64,000 nt of DNA from Bacteroidota bacterium. Its GTDB lineage: Bacteria; Bacteroidota; Bacteroidia; B-17B0; Aurantibacillaceae. The position numbers were made by a program, and so were the translations under genes. The notes below the pieces were generated by a model, which made no database searches, was not told the DNA's origin, and saw nothing but the letters and a program-made list of their open reading frames with translations. The stretch is from the NCBI GenBank assembly GCA_021323535.1, contig JAJONO010000012.1, positions 1 through 64,000 on the forward strand, in the 5' to 3' direction. Position 1 is the stretch's first letter. Each line of letters starts with the position of its first letter. Shown here one piece after another: positions 53,739 to 63,011 of this stretch.

Positions 53739-54194
53739 GTGAAAAAAATTCTTATACCAGCTTTTGTAATTCTTCTCGCTTCTTGCGCAGAAAAAAAAGA
53801 CGACGGCAAGGTTGACAGTAATGATATTAAGAATTCTGCCAGTGCCGACGGAAAAGTAACATCCGATCTTCCTGAAATGAAATTTGAAGAAGAAACGTAT
53901 GACTTTGGAAAAATGACACAAGGTGAAAAGGTGAGTCACGCTTTCATCTTTAAAAACACCGGAAGCGAAAGTCTTATCATTAGCGGCGCCAGTGGAAGCT
54001 GTGGTTGTACTGTTCCTGAATGGCCAAAAGAACCCATCAGACCGGGCGGAGAAGGAAAGATAAATGTAGTGTTTAACAGTGAAGGAAAAAGCGGGGCCAT
54101 GGAAAAAACAGTGACGGTAATTACCAACTGTGAACCAGCCACTAAAATTTTAAGAATCAAAGCGGAAATTATTGTTCCGGAAGTAGCCAGATAA
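53739..54194 (+). CDS. DUF1573-domain lipoprotein
   Basis: A 151-residue lipoprotein (lipobox LLASC, Cys16) with a GTG start. The DUF1573 fold is clear: FEEETYDFGKMTQGEKVSH, FKNTGSESLIISGASGSCGC and GEGKINVVFNSEGKSG. This is an ASPM/Ig-like domain found secreted in Bacteroidota, function unknown. It is the first gene of the run leading to coaE, a conserved order in the phylum. Confidence 0.9.
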   Translation: MKKILIPAFVILLASCAEKKDDGKVDSNDIKNSASADGKVTSDLPEMKFEEETYDFGKMTQGEKVSHAFIFKNTGSESLIISGASGSCGCTVPEWPKEPIRPGGEGKINVVFNSEGKSGAMEKTVTVITNCEPATKILRIKAEIIVPEVAR

Positions 54195-54262
54195 ATTTAA
54201 TTAAAAATGAAGCGTGAAAACGTTTCTTGATATAAACAAAATAAAACAAATAAACAGAACAA

Positions 54263-54586
54263 ATGATCGGACAAATTATCTTAATGGGCCAGCCTCAACA
54301 GGGCCAGAATTCACTGATGTCGTTTTTACCTTTAGTGGCAATCGTAGTAGTATTTTATTTCTTTATGATCAGGCCGCAAATGAAGAAAGCGAAAGAGCAG
54401 AAAAAATACATCGAGGCTCTTAAAAAAGGAGACAAGATCCTTACCATCGGTGGTATCTACGGAAAAATTGTAGATGTACGTGAAGACGGTTCCATTCTAA
54501 TGGAGGTTGAAGACGGTTCAAAAATGAGAATCTCTAAAAACGCTGTATCAAACGACGCTACTGCAATTAATCAAACCAACAGTTAA
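54263..54586 (+). CDS. yajC: Preprotein translocase subunit YajC
   Basis: A 107-residue protein with one N-terminal membrane span (MSFLPLVAIVVVFYFFMIRP) and the cytoplasmic MKKAKEQKKYIEALKKGDKILTIGGIYG core, which is diagnostic of YajC. It belongs to the SecDF-YajC accessory complex of the Sec translocon. ATG start. It follows the DUF1573 gene by 68 bases. Confidence 0.95.
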   Translation: MIGQIILMGQPQQGQNSLMSFLPLVAIVVVFYFFMIRPQMKKAKEQKKYIEALKKGDKILTIGGIYGKIVDVREDGSILMEVEDGSKMRISKNAVSNDATAINQTNS

Positions 54587-54590
54587 TTTT

Positions 54591-55556
54591 TTGCAAGGGT
54601 TAAACCTTAAATATTCAAATACTAAAAAAAAGCCGGCTAAAACTACGGCTTTTTTTGTTTGCCTTCTTTTAGCCGGAATGCTTTGGGGAATAAAAATACT
54701 TAATACAGTATATGATCATCAGCGTTTCAGGATTCCGGTGATGTTCCGCAACATTCCGCAAAATAAAAAACCAACACAAGCGTTGCCCGATCATCTTACT
54801 ATTGATGTAAAAGCAAGCGGATTAAAATTGCTGCTTATTTACATGAAGCAACCATTTAAAACTCTGGAAGTAGATTTCAATGATCTTAAATCGGTAAACA
54901 AACAACAGAACTATCTTCTTTCGCCTGCTACCATACGTTTTAAAAATAGTCTCAAGTTTGAAGCTGATATTGTTCAGGTAAGTCCCGATGTGCTTTATTT
55001 TACAGAGAAAAGCGGTTACCAGAAAAATGTTCCGGTTAAAGTTCCGTTGTACGTAAAATGCGTTCAGGGTTATGGTTACCGCACCCCTGAACTTACACCG
55101 GCGTTTGCCACAATTGTTGGCGACAGCAACGCTATTAAAGCAGTTGACACAATTTATACGCAGGCTCTGTCGTTAAACAATCTGTCGCAGAACACTGAAA
55201 AGAAAATGGCGGTAATAAGACCCAATGAAAATGTGTATTGTAATGTTCATGAAGTGGATGTGAAAATAGAAGTGGATAAACTCATTGAACACATTGTGTA
55301 TATTCCTGTGGAAGTAGGAACCAACGATCTGAATGTAAAAAGTATTAATGTATTTCCTTCGAGAGTGAAAGTAAAGTTTACTGCTTTACAGAATAATTTC
55401 AACCCCGCTGATACGGCTTCATTCAATGCTACTGCAAATAGTTCAGCCATTTCAAAATCAGGCAGAACACCGGTGTTCATTAGTACACAGCCCGGAAATA
55501 TTAATGTGCTTTCAATAGAACCCAAAGAAGTTGAACTTTTAATAATAAAGAAATGA
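54591..55556 (+). CDS. YbbR/CdaR-like domain protein
   Basis: A 321-residue protein with one N-terminal membrane span (FFVCLLLAGMLWGIKIL) and two to three YbbR repeats outside (for example HLTIDVKASGLKLLLIY, RVKVKFTALQ). CdaR in Firmicutes controls a c-di-AMP cyclase; in Bacteroidota the role is open. The start is TTG, 4 bases after yajC, as the next Met falls inside the membrane span. Its stop overlaps coaE (ATGA). Confidence 0.82.
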   Translation: MQGLNLKYSNTKKKPAKTTAFFVCLLLAGMLWGIKILNTVYDHQRFRIPVMFRNIPQNKKPTQALPDHLTIDVKASGLKLLLIYMKQPFKTLEVDFNDLKSVNKQQNYLLSPATIRFKNSLKFEADIVQVSPDVLYFTEKSGYQKNVPVKVPLYVKCVQGYGYRTPELTPAFATIVGDSNAIKAVDTIYTQALSLNNLSQNTEKKMAVIRPNENVYCNVHEVDVKIEVDKLIEHIVYIPVEVGTNDLNVKSINVFPSRVKVKFTALQNNFNPADTASFNATANSSAISKSGRTPVFISTQPGNINVLSIEPKEVELLIIKK

Positions 55557-56134
55557 TTGTTGGTTTAACCGGTGGAATAGGGAGCGGTAAAAGTATTGTA
55601 GCAAAAATATTCGGAATGCTGGGCTGCGCATTGTTTAACAGCGATGAGGCCGCGAAAGAAATTTATTTTGATGAAGTCATCAGGGAAAAAGTAATTGCTT
55701 TGCTTGGAAAAGAGGCTTACCTGAGCGACACCGAAATCAACAAAACATTCATTGGATCAAAGATCTTCAGCGACACTGTTTTATTACATCAGTTAAACGG
55801 AATCATTCATCCGGCTGTAAAAGAGGAATTCAAAAAATTTGTAGTAACCAACCCGGGAAAACTTATTATAAAGGAAACCGCCTTGTTATTTGAAGCAAAA
55901 ATTGATGGCGACGTGGATAAGATCATTCTTGTTGCAGCAAACGATGAACTCCGCATTAAGCGTGTGATGAGAAGGGACGGATTAAATGAACAGGATGTGA
56001 TCAGGAAAATAAAGAGCCAGTTACCACAAGAGGAGAAAATTAAACGTTCGCATTTTGTGATTTATAATAATGAGCAAGAGTTTCTCATCACCCAGGTATT
56101 GGATGTTTATAATAAATTAAAAGGGAATGTATAG
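55553..56134 (+). CDS. coaE: Dephospho-CoA kinase
   Basis: A 193-residue cytoplasmic P-loop kinase: GLTGGIGSGKS (residues 4-14), FNSDEAAKEIYFD and IIHPAVKEEF are CoaE signatures. It phosphorylates dephospho-CoA at the 3' position, the last step of CoA synthesis, directly after the CoaD reaction. Coupled to ybbR (4-base overlap) and overlapping the next gene by 8 bases. Confidence 0.95.
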   Translation: MIVGLTGGIGSGKSIVAKIFGMLGCALFNSDEAAKEIYFDEVIREKVIALLGKEAYLSDTEINKTFIGSKIFSDTVLLHQLNGIIHPAVKEEFKKFVVTNPGKLIIKETALLFEAKIDGDVDKIILVAANDELRIKRVMRRDGLNEQDVIRKIKSQLPQEEKIKRSHFVIYNNEQEFLITQVLDVYNKLKGNV

Positions 56135-56537
56135 AAAAGATCTTCTTGTAAGACAATTTGAAGAATTCGGAAAAGTACTCGCGCTTATTCTTGGTTTTAA
56201 AAAAATGAAGGACTGGGAGAAATTTGAAAAGGAAGTTGCCGACGCTGCCCGTAATTTTACATTGTACGAGATCAGCGATGTTGAAGGGATGTCAAAAGAG
56301 GACTTTGAACGCATGGTTTTGAATAATGAGGCCATGACTCCTGATAAGACTAAGATTTTAGCCACTTTGCTGTTCGAAAAAATGTGTTATTACGAAGAGC
56401 AGAATTATCCGTTGGCATCAACCGATCTCAAAAATAAATGTACCTTGTTATACCAAAAGTATAAAGATGATTTAATGGAAAACGAGTATGATCTCGATGT
56501 ACATTATAAACTTGAATTTTTAAAAAACAAAGCATAA
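56127..56537 (+). CDS. Uncharacterised small helical protein
   Basis: A 136-residue cytoplasmic protein without signal or membrane span, predicted almost all helical from its heptad-rich sequence (WEKFEKEVADAARN, YEEQNYPLASTDLKNKCTLL). I do not recognise the family. The ATG overlaps the coaE stop by 8 bases and it runs 1 base before the next gene, so it is translated with coaE. Codon use looks like its neighbours. Confidence 0.75.
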   Translation: MYRKDLLVRQFEEFGKVLALILGFKKMKDWEKFEKEVADAARNFTLYEISDVEGMSKEDFERMVLNNEAMTPDKTKILATLLFEKMCYYEEQNYPLASTDLKNKCTLLYQKYKDDLMENEYDLDVHYKLEFLKNKA

Positions 56538-56538
56538 A

Positions 56539-58416
56539 ATGAAAATGAGAATCCCCACCGTTATTCTGAGTATATTATTTGCTGCCGGCGTTGGCGCGCA
56601 AACGACATACCATTACGAAAAATTAAAATCGGGCGAAGGCAAAATGAAAAAGGGCCAGAAAGAAGGCGCCTGGAAACACTGGAACTATATGGGTTTTCCG
56701 AGTGTTGAAGCCAATTACAAGGAAGGTAAGCTCAACGGAAAAGCTACATATTACCATTCCGATTACTGGGATTCTGAAGCTGGTACGCTTGAAGCCATGG
56801 TAAAGGATAAAGAGATTTACAACCTTCGCGTTAAACGCCAGAAAGCTTTCGAAGAATTTAAAGATGACTGGAACCTTTTACTGGAGAAGAAATTCTTTTA
56901 CATAGATAAGGTCATTCACTACACCAATAATAAAGCTGATACAGTGAATGTATACAAAAAAGGCAAATTCAAAGAGCAATGGGTTTATCCCACAAGTGAT
57001 ACTACAACTTACATTCAGAGAACTTTTCAGAACGCGAGCTATAAGGATACTATTAACCAGATCATAGAAGAACAAACCTATAAAAATAACAAGAAAAGCG
57101 GTGCGTATAGAAAATATAACACTAAGTATGTGGATGTTGTTATGTCTTCGGGCTTTTATCTCGACGGCCGCAGGGATAGTATCTGGATCTATGAATCTTC
57201 TTATGACAATACAAAAACCATTAGCCGTTACCGCGATGGTAAATACCATGGACTTTATTTGCGTACAAAAGGTGAAACCATTCTGGATTCGATGCTTTAC
57301 CTGAACGATAAAAAAGAAGGTTTATGTAAGAGCTATAAGAAAAACTATAGCTACAGTTATAAGAATAAAGACAAGAGCAAAGACACAACCTGGACATACG
57401 CCACTTATGAAAGAGGTAAGCTGAACGGAATGCAGGTGAGTTATGTGAGCGGCGTTCCTACGAGCAGTTGTAATTATATTAATGGTAAAAAAGATGGCAG
57501 GGAAGTTATTTACAAGGACGGAGCACTGAGCGAATCAACAAACTATGTAATGGATAAAAGAGTAGGAGAGCAATTGTTGTATCATGAAAACGGGGATCTG
57601 AAATCGAAAGGTTATTTTAAAAATGACAAAAGAGATAGTCTCTGGCAAAAATGGAACTCAGAGAAAAAACTAAGATCCTCGTCGCTATACCGCGATGGAA
57701 GAATTGCAAAGGAAGACGAGTATTACGAAGATGGAAAACTCCGTTACCATTACGAAACCAAAGGAGAGAATTCAACCACGGTTTATTATTATCCGACAGG
57801 AAAAAAGAGAAAGGAAACGATCATTACTCCTGACAGAGAAACTGTGACCCGTTGGGATGAAGACGGTAAAAAAGAAGTAGATGTAAAAGAGAAGAAAAGA
57901 CCGAAAAAATATTATGACGAGGATGAAGAAACGGTTTCTGAATATAAAAGCAAGTATAAGTCGAAAAAGACCTATGACACCGATGGCGATTACGATGAAG
58001 AACTTGAACCGCCTGTAATGATAGAAGAAAAAAGCAACGGAACATCAGATAGGTATGATAAATACAGCAAGTACGATAAATATCGCAAAAAGGATAAAGA
58101 AGAAGACGAGGATTATGATAAAGCGGCATTTGTTGGGGGTGAGAAAAAACAAACAGAGTATCTTAACCTTATGACCCGGAACGATCGTAGAGAATTTACC
58201 GGTGGTTTCCCGATACAGGCAGTAGTAACCATAAGTGATAAGGGAGAAATTACTTATATAAAAGTTGAAAACAAAGGCGCCAAGAAAGTGAAGAAAAAAT
58301 ATTTAAAGGAAGCTGAGCGCATTGTGTTGATGATGCCAAAGTGGGAACCAGCTAAAAAGAACTATAAACGAGTGAGTGAAAATACAGGCTTCAATGTCTG
58401 GTTTTCTGAAAAATAA
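56539..58416 (+). CDS. MORN-repeat protein with TonB-C-like terminal domain
   Basis: A 625-residue secreted protein. A signal peptide (ending GVGAQ) is followed by roughly twelve MORN/YwqK-type repeats (for example NYKEGKLNGKATYYH, YINGKKDGREVIYKDG, YHENGDLKSKGYFKNDKRD), then a highly charged Lys/Asp/Glu/Tyr region (about 440-540), and a last about 90-residue domain (FPIQAVVTISDKGEITYIKV...KWEPAKKN) resembling the TonB C-terminal domain. It is likely periplasmic or surface-linked. Function unknown; the terminal domain may contact an envelope partner. Confidence 0.78.
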   Translation: MKMRIPTVILSILFAAGVGAQTTYHYEKLKSGEGKMKKGQKEGAWKHWNYMGFPSVEANYKEGKLNGKATYYHSDYWDSEAGTLEAMVKDKEIYNLRVKRQKAFEEFKDDWNLLLEKKFFYIDKVIHYTNNKADTVNVYKKGKFKEQWVYPTSDTTTYIQRTFQNASYKDTINQIIEEQTYKNNKKSGAYRKYNTKYVDVVMSSGFYLDGRRDSIWIYESSYDNTKTISRYRDGKYHGLYLRTKGETILDSMLYLNDKKEGLCKSYKKNYSYSYKNKDKSKDTTWTYATYERGKLNGMQVSYVSGVPTSSCNYINGKKDGREVIYKDGALSESTNYVMDKRVGEQLLYHENGDLKSKGYFKNDKRDSLWQKWNSEKKLRSSSLYRDGRIAKEDEYYEDGKLRYHYETKGENSTTVYYYPTGKKRKETIITPDRETVTRWDEDGKKEVDVKEKKRPKKYYDEDEETVSEYKSKYKSKKTYDTDGDYDEELEPPVMIEEKSNGTSDRYDKYSKYDKYRKKDKEEDEDYDKAAFVGGEKKQTEYLNLMTRNDRREFTGGFPIQAVVTISDKGEITYIKVENKGAKKVKKKYLKEAERIVLMMPKWEPAKKNYKRVSENTGFNVWFSEK

Positions 58417-58420
58417 AAAT

Positions 58421-58452
58421 AAAAAAAGGGAAGTGAGAGCTTCCCTTTTTTT
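58421..58452. terminator. Bidirectional intrinsic terminator
   Basis: AAAAAAAGGGAAG, loop TGAGAG, CTTCCCTTTTTTT. A perfect 6-bp core plus seven A-T pairs, with a U-tract on either strand. It serves the MORN gene and possibly the convergent protease gene. Confidence 0.85.
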
Positions 58453-58517
58453 ATTCTGTTAAAGAAAAACTTGTAGTAGGTTTTCCTTTTTTGTTTTGAA
58501 AGGCTGCTTAAAACAGA

Positions 58518-61091
58518 TTACTGGAGTACAACTTTTTTTGTAACCGGCTTTTGTTTGTCTCCTGAAACTGTAATAAAATAAATCCCACGTTTAAGATCGT
58601 TCATTTGTATTTCGGTCTCGTATCTTTTCTGTCCGCCTGTTTCAACAGTGTATTCATTTACAATATTGCCTACCACGTTTGTTATGCAGATCTTAAGGCT
58701 TTGCATGATATCAGAAGACTCCAGTACAAGTGTTGTGTTTCCGTTTGTAGGATTCGGGAAAATGGAGGATTCGAAATAATTTTTTCCAACATCCTTTTTC
58801 GGAAATAGATCAGACTGTTTGATCACCATCACACCATTATCAAGTTTCTTTACTTTTGAACTGTCGATACCTGAAATTTTCCTCGCATTATAATTATTGA
58901 TAGACGAACAGTTCTCATCACTAATGAAATACCTGCCTGCCTGAAGCTGAGAATTGGCCTGTATCGAAACTTTATTTTCTGCAGTGGCTTTAAATGTGGT
59001 ATAAGTAAAAGGAACTGTAGAATTAATTATGGTGAGATCATTCTGTGCAAGCTGGTTATGATTGATCGGCGACTCGTTTTGTACCGTTAAATTACCCGCG
59101 ATGGTTTTTACGTATCCCGAATGTTCGTACCAGGAAGGATATTTGTCGTACTGATGAGTGGCCACTTTGATCCGGTAATATTTTCCGTCCTGCAATTGGT
59201 ATCCTTGCGGTACAAAATAGCCATTAACGTTAAATGCCTTAAAATTACCTCTTTCTTGTTCAACAGTTAAGTCACCATCATAAATGAAATACCAGTCTGA
59301 ATATTCCGGACCGATGGTATTAAGATACCTGTCGCATTCCTGGACGCTGATAAATAGTTGTAAAAAGTAACAATGACACCATGTTCCGAATGCCTTAAGG
59401 TCTGTTCTTGTAGATGCCCATTGGTGTGCAATCTGTCCGCACCATCTGTTCTGTTCCGATGCTTTGAAATTCCATTCAGAACCACTTCCGCATGAACCCG
59501 AAGAAGGATATAACCAGATATCGCTTTTACAAACATTAATGAGCTTGTTTGTTGCCTGGTTGTTAATAGTAAAATTAACCGTTCTGCATCCATCATTATT
59601 GGCGGAATTAGGATCCGGAGTAGTGGATGGAGGAGGACAAAATGCATTAACGGTTGAAGCGCCTGAATTGATAGGATCAAGCCAGAAACCTAAGCCGCCA
59701 TCGGTCCATGCTTTTGAAAATTTTGATATTCTCACCCAATCATTATTATACGTCCCACCTACACAATCTCCGGGACCACCATTAAGAGAACCAATCACCC
59801 TGTGATAATAATCAAAGATTGGCGCTCCTGAAGATCCGGGCTCTTGAGCCCCTACGGCCCATTTGGTTCGATAAAAACCCATAGAAGAATTGGGGAACGG
59901 ATCGGTGACATATTGAATGGACTCAAGATCCTGATTTAAAGACACACTGATTGATTTTTCCAGGGCGTCAGGATGATGTATCATGGTGTAAGGTTTCTGT
60001 AAGATGGTGAGCGACGATGACTTGTTCCAGCCTGCATAACAAACCCCAAATTTGCGAAGAGTTTCTTTCGATGTATTCATTTTAAGAAGAGCATAATCAA
60101 AATCGGAAATATCATATTTTGAAGCCATGTCACTACTTCCGTAAACGGATTGGATCATGTTCATCTGCGTTACACCCTGTTGCGTATTACAGATACTTGT
60201 TTCGTAGTTGAACAGAAAAAATATAGTACTCGGATCATATTCTGCTTTATACTGGTTGTTACTGTTTTTGATAACGTGCCCGGCTGTGAGCACATAAGGC
60301 CCTTCGGAATTGGAAGTTGTATTCATCAGATTTCCGGTCCCAACACCAAACAGTCCATACGTTCCTGAATGGTAAAGAATCAAAACAACCGATTTTTTTT
60401 CATTATCCCATCCGTAACCTTCAGGGCATTTGATATTAATTTCACAAGCTCCTGTAACGCCACTCGTTTTTGATACAAGCGGGCTGTCATTAAAAACATG
60501 TATGATGGAATGTATTTCCAACTGTGGAATTCCGGGATCGGAAACGCGTTGGTTGTATTCAAGAACGACTTTATTGCCTTTGAAAGGTGCGATCCCGAAT
60601 TTGATAGGGCCGGTAAAAGAAGAATCGGGATTATTTTCCCAGGTAAAAGCGCCTGTAAGATTGGTTCTGTCCTCGCTGTACAAAAACAGTTCCCCGGTCA
60701 GAGGCAGATTGAATTTTGAAAAGTAAAGCTGAATAGCTTCTGCTGTTGTGGATTCAATAACATATCTCCAGACTTTTACGCTGTCGATAACCTCATAGGT
60801 ACCATTGGCAATAATATCAATGGTTTGTTTCATTTCTTTTCCATACAATTTGGATGTGCAGGTTGAACAGGCAACTGCAAGCGAATCTGCCTGGGTTCTT
60901 AATGCTGTGGAGTTTAAAGCGCTTGTTGCAAAGTTATTCAAACTGGTTCCCACCGTCCTGTAGTTTGGCAGCGAAGGTATCGTACTGTTTATCCTGAAAG
61001 TATATGGAAGCCCGCCGCTATTGTATTGCGCATTCAACAGATGCATTTGTCCCAGTATAAAAATGACGACAATTATTATTTTGTGTTTCAT
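58518..61091 (-). CDS. Secreted trypsin-like serine protease with T9SS type A sorting domain
   Basis: An 857-residue protein. In order: signal peptide (ending LLNAQ); a propeptide to about residue 205; a chymotrypsin-fold protease with triad His272 (TAGHV), Asp332 (DFDYALL) and Ser421 (GSSGAP); an accessory beta-rich region with paired cysteines (about 500-760); and a T9SS type A sorting domain (IFPNPTNGNTTLVL to TKKVVLQ). The triad residues are intact, so it should be active. The layout resembles lysyl endopeptidases (S1), but the specificity pocket cannot be read. Exported through T9SS to the surface or medium. Confidence 0.9.
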   Translation of the reverse strand: MKHKIIIVVIFILGQMHLLNAQYNSGGLPYTFRINSTIPSLPNYRTVGTSLNNFATSALNSTALRTQADSLAVACSTCTSKLYGKEMKQTIDIIANGTYEVIDSVKVWRYVIESTTAEAIQLYFSKFNLPLTGELFLYSEDRTNLTGAFTWENNPDSSFTGPIKFGIAPFKGNKVVLEYNQRVSDPGIPQLEIHSIIHVFNDSPLVSKTSGVTGACEINIKCPEGYGWDNEKKSVVLILYHSGTYGLFGVGTGNLMNTTSNSEGPYVLTAGHVIKNSNNQYKAEYDPSTIFFLFNYETSICNTQQGVTQMNMIQSVYGSSDMASKYDISDFDYALLKMNTSKETLRKFGVCYAGWNKSSSLTILQKPYTMIHHPDALEKSISVSLNQDLESIQYVTDPFPNSSMGFYRTKWAVGAQEPGSSGAPIFDYYHRVIGSLNGGPGDCVGGTYNNDWVRISKFSKAWTDGGLGFWLDPINSGASTVNAFCPPPSTTPDPNSANNDGCRTVNFTINNQATNKLINVCKSDIWLYPSSGSCGSGSEWNFKASEQNRWCGQIAHQWASTRTDLKAFGTWCHCYFLQLFISVQECDRYLNTIGPEYSDWYFIYDGDLTVEQERGNFKAFNVNGYFVPQGYQLQDGKYYRIKVATHQYDKYPSWYEHSGYVKTIAGNLTVQNESPINHNQLAQNDLTIINSTVPFTYTTFKATAENKVSIQANSQLQAGRYFISDENCSSINNYNARKISGIDSSKVKKLDNGVMVIKQSDLFPKKDVGKNYFESSIFPNPTNGNTTLVLESSDIMQSLKICITNVVGNIVNEYTVETGGQKRYETEIQMNDLKRGIYFITVSGDKQKPVTKKVVLQ

Positions 61092-61144
61092 TGTTTAGTA
61101 TTTATGGTTTGAATAATTAGATTAAGTTCTCTGAGAAACAATTA

Positions 61145-62770
61145 TTATTTGTTTTTCTCAAGTGATTTAATCCTTTTCTCTAACTCAATGATGTATAGCG
61201 TAAGCTCTTCTATTTTTTCCATTTGTTTTACCTGCAACTCTGCTAAGTTCATTCCGTTCTCCTCAACTTCTTTAGCGCTTGGGATATTTGGTAAATGCTG
61301 GTTGTCTTTAATATAACTTTCCAGTTCAGCAAGAGTTTTTAGTTTATACTCCTTTGAGAAAACGTAATCTGGGAAAGTTAGGGTGCTGGCCCATACGTTC
61401 ACTTCTCTAGCGTAAACAAACCCGCTGGTCTTTACTTTAAAATTTACTTTACCTGCCACGGCATCCTTCACTTCAAACGCATCGGCCGAAACAGATGGAT
61501 TGATGCTGAGTGCTATTTTTCCACTGCCAAACAATGACATAACAGGAGCGCTGGTGTAAAAAGGACCAGGATTCGGGCCGGTGAATAAAGCAAGGCCTAT
61601 TGCATTTGGATTAGACATGGATATGATCGTATTTGCATAACCGGTTGCTTCACCGCTTGATTCAAAAATAGCAGCAGTTTGTCCTGTAGAAGCGCTTCCT
61701 CTTACATTAAATCTCGTGCTTGGCCAGATGTAATCACTTTGTGCAGAATTACCAACAACCACCTGTCCATTTTTAAAAAACATAGCATCGTTTCCGTCGG
61801 TCGCTAAACGCGCCTGGCCTGATTTTTCCTGGATGAGTTCCACAGATCCCCACATGTTGGCCGCGCCAACAGTGCTTTTGTATGGCTTACTTGTTCCGTC
61901 TAAACCCTGTGCTGTTACCATTAACTTTGATGTAGCACTATTCTGATTAAACATGAAATCTTCATCAAGAGGAATGTAACCCGGATGATCTCCGCCAATG
62001 ATTTTTCCGCTTCTGTCAAGGAACATACGCGAAAGATTATTGGTGCGCATTTCAAAATCATCATTAGTAGTTGTTCCGATAATCTGCGATGAACTGCCTC
62101 CAAACGAGTTGCCTCCGATGTCCCATGCAACAGATGTTATAACAGGATTACCCGGAATTAATTTTCCTGTAGGATCGGCATACACAAAACGGTTTCCTGT
62201 TCCGGATAACTGAGTGGAAAAAAGATCGGAGTTGAACTGGGTGCTTCCAAGAACGTTTACATCACCGCCAACCGTTAGATCGGTAGCTACTTTAGCATCG
62301 CCATTCACATCAAGCGCGGCATTAGGAGCAGACGTGCCAATTCCTATTCGCCCATTGGTACCACTAATAAATAAGCGGTTAGCTGAACCTGTTACATCTT
62401 TAATAATAAAATGTCCCGCGCCTTCAGCATTGCCAGGCCCGGTAGACCATATACCCCAGTTTTTTCCGGGAGTGGTTGAATTGGTGTTCCATAAATTGAT
62501 ACCACTTTGTCCGTTTCCTAATTGATTAATAAGTAACCCGTAACCCGCCGAACTGGTTGTTTGAATGTGCAGAGGGTTAGTAGGAGTAGTTGTACCAAGA
62601 CCAACATTTATACCATTCTGATAAAGCATTGAACCTGTAATGTTGTTTGCTCCGTTGAAGCGTGGTATTGGCCCTCCTACACCACTGCCTGTTCCTGATC
62701 CTGTAATGGGTTGCGCAACACTGATTGTAGTCAAACATGTGAGTGCTGCGATTTTAAATAATAATTTCAT
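61145..62770 (-). CDS. Secreted repeat protein with C-terminal coiled coil
   Basis: A 541-residue protein with signal peptide (ending ISVAQ). The middle is Gly/Asn/Thr-rich with tail-fibre-like short beta repeats (GRIGIGTSAPNAALDVNGDAK, VGGDVNVLG). The C-terminus has the phylum-typical FPDYVFSKEYKLKTLAELESYI and HLPNIPSAKEVEENG segment and then a Glu/Lys heptad coiled coil. Such proteins are often labelled tail-fibre-like or endosialidase-chaperone-like in Bacteroidota, but no phage context is present. A TAGCTTTG -7 box lies about 20 bases upstream. Probably a trimeric surface fibre. Confidence 0.7.
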   Translation of the reverse strand: MKLLFKIAALTCLTTISVAQPITGSGTGSGVGGPIPRFNGANNITGSMLYQNGINVGLGTTTPTNPLHIQTTSSAGYGLLINQLGNGQSGINLWNTNSTTPGKNWGIWSTGPGNAEGAGHFIIKDVTGSANRLFISGTNGRIGIGTSAPNAALDVNGDAKVATDLTVGGDVNVLGSTQFNSDLFSTQLSGTGNRFVYADPTGKLIPGNPVITSVAWDIGGNSFGGSSSQIIGTTTNDDFEMRTNNLSRMFLDRSGKIIGGDHPGYIPLDEDFMFNQNSATSKLMVTAQGLDGTSKPYKSTVGAANMWGSVELIQEKSGQARLATDGNDAMFFKNGQVVVGNSAQSDYIWPSTRFNVRGSASTGQTAAIFESSGEATGYANTIISMSNPNAIGLALFTGPNPGPFYTSAPVMSLFGSGKIALSINPSVSADAFEVKDAVAGKVNFKVKTSGFVYAREVNVWASTLTFPDYVFSKEYKLKTLAELESYIKDNQHLPNIPSAKEVEENGMNLAELQVKQMEKIEELTLYIIELEKRIKSLEKNK

Positions 62771-62790
62771 AGTGTAGTTGTTTTTATTCT

Positions 62791-62798
62791 CAAAGCTA
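62791..62798 (-). promoter_or_regulatory. Candidate -7 box for coiled-coil surface protein
   Basis: The minus strand reads TAGCTTTG, exactly TAnnTTTG, 20 bases before the ATG at 62770. No TTG is seen 19-21 bases further upstream. Confidence 0.35.
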
Positions 62799-62951
62799 CT
62801 TTCAACTCAAAAAATAAAATCGGCTATCTATTATTCACCACAAAAAAATCTATATCTGGTGAGTTCTGTTGAGAATTCAGAAAATGGTTTTGAAACTAAA
62901 TGGATAAAGAAATGGAATTTCTGATTTTTGAATTCAGATTTTTTTCAGACT

Positions 62952-63006
62952 GAAACTTTTAAATCCCGAACCGGAACTTTTAATTTTTTGATTTTGGAAA
63001 CTTTTG
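62952..63006 (-). promoter_or_regulatory. Three spaced AAAAGTT repeats beside the LytTR regulator
   Basis: On the minus strand the core AAAAGTT(T/C)C occurs three times, with its GTT at 62999-63001, 62975-62977 and 62954-62956, i.e. 24 and 21 bp apart. LytTR domains bind direct repeats of about 9 bp spaced 21-22 bp. The cluster starts within the end of the LytTR gene intergene and lies about 160-210 bp before the surface-protein promoter. Confidence 0.35.
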
Positions 63007-63011
63007 CCTTG

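Noticed and set aside
61145-62770. Phage tail-fibre or prophage remnant
   Set aside because: The protein is fibre-like, but no capsid, terminase, integrase or other phage gene is nearby, and this C-terminal type is common in chromosomal Bacteroidota surface proteins.
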